From the NCBI RefSeq assembly GCF_900107695.1, contig NZ_FNQP01000002.1:121341-185340 (forward strand): a stretch of 64,000 nt of DNA. The letters are read 5' to 3'. The notes beneath the pieces were generated by a model. It saw only the letters and a program-made list of their open reading frames with translations. It was not told the origin of the DNA and made no database searches. Both the position numbers and the translations under genes were made by a program. The stretch's first letter is position 1; each line of letters starts with the position of its first letter. The DNA comes from Thiothrix caldifontis. GTDB taxonomy: Bacteria > Pseudomonadota > Gammaproteobacteria > Thiotrichales > Thiotrichaceae. Shown here in pieces: positions 61,863 through 64,000 of this stretch.

Positions 61863-62611
61863 ACGCTACTGAAGCCTTCCAACGCGCTTTTGCCGCCCAC
61901 TTGCGCAATCCTGACGTTAATCCACCACCCGCTGGCGTTGATGCACAACGAGCGGGAGTGTATGTCGAACTACTCTTCAATAATGTGGAAGATTTCCTCA
62001 GTAATTGTTTTCCTGTGCTGCGCAGCATTCTGGATGATGCGACATGGAATGCATTGGTACGCCAGTTTTATGCCGAACATACATGCACCACACCGTATTT
62101 CCGTGAAATTTCGGCTGAATTTGTACAATGGCTGACAGCAACTATCACGTCGACTACGCTCAGCGAGCGCCTGCCATTTTTATTGGAACTCGTGCATTAC
62201 GAATGGGTGGAGATTCCCCTGATGCTGGAGGATAGCAACATTGACTGGCAACACATTGATGCTGATGGCGACTTGCTGGACGGCATCCCTGTTCTCAACC
62301 CTGTCATGCTACTACAAAGCTACCAATACCCGGTGCACCGTATTAGTTCTGCATACCTCCCCAATGCACCAGACCCTACACACTTGTTATTGCTGCGGAA
62401 CCCCCAAAACCGCATCGAGTTTGTGGTGTTGAACACAGTAACCGCCCGCTTAGTGCAATTACTGCAAGAAGGTTTGAGCGGACGTGCTGCCATCACCTGC
62501 ATTGCACAAGACATTCAACACCCTAACCCCATACAATTATTGGAATTTGGTTTACAATTATTAAACCAATTTAAGCAACAACACGTGTTACTGGGTGTCA
62601 TCATTCGCTAA
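61859..62611 (+). CDS. bufC: DUF2063 partner protein (BufC/HvfC-like)
   Basis: 250 residues. The N-terminal DUF2063 domain (FQRAFAAHLRNPDVNPPP, VYVELLFNNVEDFLSNCFPV, FYAEHTCTTPYFREISAEFV) is followed by a second winged-helix-like domain (NTVTARLVQLLQEGLSGRAA). Family partners recruit the precursor to the MNIO enzyme. Translationally coupled to the preceding gene through ATGA. It is the last member of the three-gene RiPP unit. Confidence 0.9.
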   Translation: MNATEAFQRAFAAHLRNPDVNPPPAGVDAQRAGVYVELLFNNVEDFLSNCFPVLRSILDDATWNALVRQFYAEHTCTTPYFREISAEFVQWLTATITSTTLSERLPFLLELVHYEWVEIPLMLEDSNIDWQHIDADGDLLDGIPVLNPVMLLQSYQYPVHRISSAYLPNAPDPTHLLLLRNPQNRIEFVVLNTVTARLVQLLQEGLSGRAAITCIAQDIQHPNPIQLLEFGLQLLNQFKQQHVLLGVIIR

Positions 62612-62669
62612 TAGGGCGACGTTATAGTGCCACTTATCAGCAATAAACCTCGCTATCAGCAAATTCTAG

Positions 62670-62725
62670 GTTGCCCTCAACAAGGAATGTGTTATTTAGG
62701 TAATATATTCTTTGTTGAGGGCAAC
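62670..62725 (+). promoter_or_regulatory. Long hairpin enclosing the ribosome-binding site of the lipoprotein gene
   Basis: Arms GTTGCCCTCAACAAGGAAT (62670-62688) and ATTCTTTGTTGAGGGCAAC (62707-62725), 19 bp with one G-U pair and an 18-nt loop. The only plausible Shine-Dalgarno (GAGGG, 62717-62721) before ATG 62732 lies in the 3' arm. No U-tract follows, so it is not a normal terminator. It could block translation, act as a thermosensor or be bound by a regulator; a small palindromic element is the alternative. Confidence 0.65.
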
Positions 62726-62731
62726 AACACC

Positions 62732-62947
62732 ATGCACACATCTCCACAACTCACTGTCATTGTTAGTATTCTTCTGGCTACCAGTTTAATCACCGGGTGT
62801 ACGGAAACCCTACCATCCAAAGCAACAGAGCCACAAAGTGTCCAAGACATTGCCAAGGAAGCGATGAATTCCAAAGGCAAGTTAAGCAAGGAACAAATTG
62901 ATGCCTTGATCAGAGCCAATGCTGCCTGCCGACCTGATGATAAGTAA
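62732..62947 (+). CDS. Small lipoprotein (71 aa)
   Basis: Signal sequence MHTSPQLTVIVSILLATSL with lipobox ITGC, Cys23 being the lipid site. The short mature part (about 48 residues) has SVQDIAKEAMNSKGKLSKEQIDALIRAN and ends CRPDDK with one further Cys. No family recognised. ATG 62732 gives the lipoprotein signal; an in-frame start at 62627 would run through the hairpin and is rejected. It overlaps no other confirmed start and is followed 7 nt later by the regulator gene. Confidence 0.72.
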   Translation: MHTSPQLTVIVSILLATSLITGCTETLPSKATEPQSVQDIAKEAMNSKGKLSKEQIDALIRANAACRPDDK

Positions 62948-62954
62948 TAATCCC

Positions 62955-63971
62955 ATGCAAACACTCGCCACCCTATTAATCGGTTTTTCGGTATTCAGTG
63001 CCCTGCTACTTGCGTTGACGCATTTCCGCTACAAAAACTATCAAGGACACACACTAGCACAAGCGATGGGCATTATTCTGCTCTTAACCCTCAGCAGCTT
63101 ACAACTCGCCCATTTTGCCTACTTACAAAACACTGTGGACGTTATTCACAGCCCGTATTACGCGGTACTGTTGTTTGCGGTCGCACCTGCCTTTTATTTA
63201 TTCAGTAAACCGCTATTACAACCGTTCAGCGTGACCAGCCCTAGGCAACTGCTGCATTTACTGCCGATACTGCTTGCTCCCTTGCTACCCTACACGCTGG
63301 CGTTACCCTTGGCATTTGCGGTGGGTACTGGCTATTTACTATGGCTAGCTCGCAGTTTGTACGCATTGCGTGCCCAACGCAGCCGCTTCCAGTTGGAGTT
63401 GATGCTGTTAGGGGGCGTTTTTGTCATAGCGATAGCGGTATTGATCCTCGGCTTGAGTCTGCCGCTGCTGACAGAAAAGTGGTTTTTCTCGCTATACGCC
63501 AGCGCCATTGGCTGTGCCTTTCTACTCACCCAGTTAGTCCTGAATGTGACTCCGCAACTGTCTACCGATGTGAGTGAAGCAGCAGCAGAAACTTACGCCG
63601 TCTCCACCTTAAATAACGTCAATTGCGATGCAGCATTGGCGGAGCTGGAAGCCTGTATGCAGGAGGAAGAATTGTTCCGTCGCCCTGATTTGGATTTGCC
63701 CACCTTAGCCGCACACATCGGGCTTTCCAGCCACCAACTCTCGGAATTAATCAATACCCGTTTGGGCAAAGGCTTTTCACGCTACGTGCGCGAGTTTCGG
63801 GTCGAAGCGGCAGAAGATATGTTGCAGGAAGAGCCGTCTGCTTCGGTGTTGTCGGTGGGGATGAGCGTTGGCTTTACCTCGCAATCCACATTCTACGAAG
63901 CCTTCCGCGAACTGACGGGGATGACACCGGGGCAATTTCGCAAAATCCACGCACTTTCTGCTCCGCAATGA
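62955..63971 (+). CDS. AraC-family regulator with multi-helix membrane domain (338 aa)
   Basis: The N-terminal ~200 residues hold six to seven hydrophobic helices (LATLLIGFSVFSALLLALTH; AMGIILLLTLSSLQLAHFAY and later segments). The C-terminal ~100 residues are an AraC-type DNA-binding domain: LPTLAAHIGLSSHQLSELIN (first HTH), ISV-type VSVGMSVGFTSQSTFYEAFR region, and the end ELTGMTPGQFRKI. It probably senses a membrane or periplasmic signal and binds DNA directly. The start is uncertain: ATG 62955, 62937 and 62919 are in frame and none has a clear ribosome-binding site. Possible targets are the neighbouring lipoprotein or RiPP genes. Confidence 0.85.
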   Translation: MQTLATLLIGFSVFSALLLALTHFRYKNYQGHTLAQAMGIILLLTLSSLQLAHFAYLQNTVDVIHSPYYAVLLFAVAPAFYLFSKPLLQPFSVTSPRQLLHLLPILLAPLLPYTLALPLAFAVGTGYLLWLARSLYALRAQRSRFQLELMLLGGVFVIAIAVLILGLSLPLLTEKWFFSLYASAIGCAFLLTQLVLNVTPQLSTDVSEAAAETYAVSTLNNVNCDAALAELEACMQEEELFRRPDLDLPTLAAHIGLSSHQLSELINTRLGKGFSRYVREFRVEAAEDMLQEEPSASVLSVGMSVGFTSQSTFYEAFRELTGMTPGQFRKIHALSAPQ

Positions 63972-64000
63972 TCTTTCCGTAACGGCAATCGACTCCTGAA

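Overview
The window reads as one chromosomal stretch of a colourless sulfur-oxidising gammaproteobacterium, most like Thiothrix or another Thiotrichaceae member. This placement is an inference from gene content: a dissimilatory APS reductase pathway in the oxidative arrangement (sat-aprBA, qmoAB-hdrCB), a likely sulfur-globule protein, a PPi-type phosphofructokinase, and gammaproteobacterial versions of nrdAB, glmUS, gshA, proC and trhP. I saw no rRNA, tRNA, CRISPR array, insertion sequence or prophage. The (AAAAC)n tract at base 1 suggests that the window starts at a contig edge.

Layout. Bases 1-750 hold no gene. Bases 751-5814 carry qmoA-qmoB-hdrC-hdrB on the + strand, the electron-transfer partner of APS reductase, followed by a lipoprotein FKBP isomerase. 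Bases 6404-27796 (- strand) are a 21-kb block of five exported proteins built from bacterial Ig-like/DUF11, GEVED and SdrD-B-type modules. One of them (2050 aa) adds an OmpA peptidoglycan-binding domain and a predicted outer-membrane barrel. This block is the least understood part of the window and the best candidate for an undescribed surface system.

Bases 27932-38187 (- strand) carry a phosphoesterase, an RRM protein, a YkgJ-type protein, and the run sat-aprB-aprA-adk-slyD-like-hypothetical-pfp. Sulfite and AMP become APS, then ATP and sulfate, with consumption of PPi. Adenylate kinase and a PPi-type phosphofructokinase in the same run suggest linked AMP/PPi handling. An MBL-fold hydrolase follows. 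Bases 38320-53144 are mostly housekeeping: thioredoxin-like protein, DUF924, trhP, DUF3301, proC-yggT-yggU, a second Gly-rich RRM protein, gshA, a small secreted protein, a SulP transporter, and a methionine-salvage/amino-sugar run mtnB-mtnD-mtnC-glmU-glmS.

Bases 53239-53876 hold a monocistronic Gly/Asn-rich secreted protein (sulfur-globule type) with a good promoter and structured 3' end. Bases 53897-60253 (- strand) are a class Ia ribonucleotide reductase operon with two oddities: nrdA contains a 315-residue intein with glycine at the +1 position, and a solitary DNA methyltransferase gene lies between nrdA and nrdB. Bases 60567-62611 (+) are a bufferin/HvfABC-type RiPP operon whose precursor carries two EF-hand loops before two EGKCG core motifs. 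A lipoprotein gene whose ribosome-binding site lies in a 19-bp stem and a membrane-anchored AraC-family regulator close the window.
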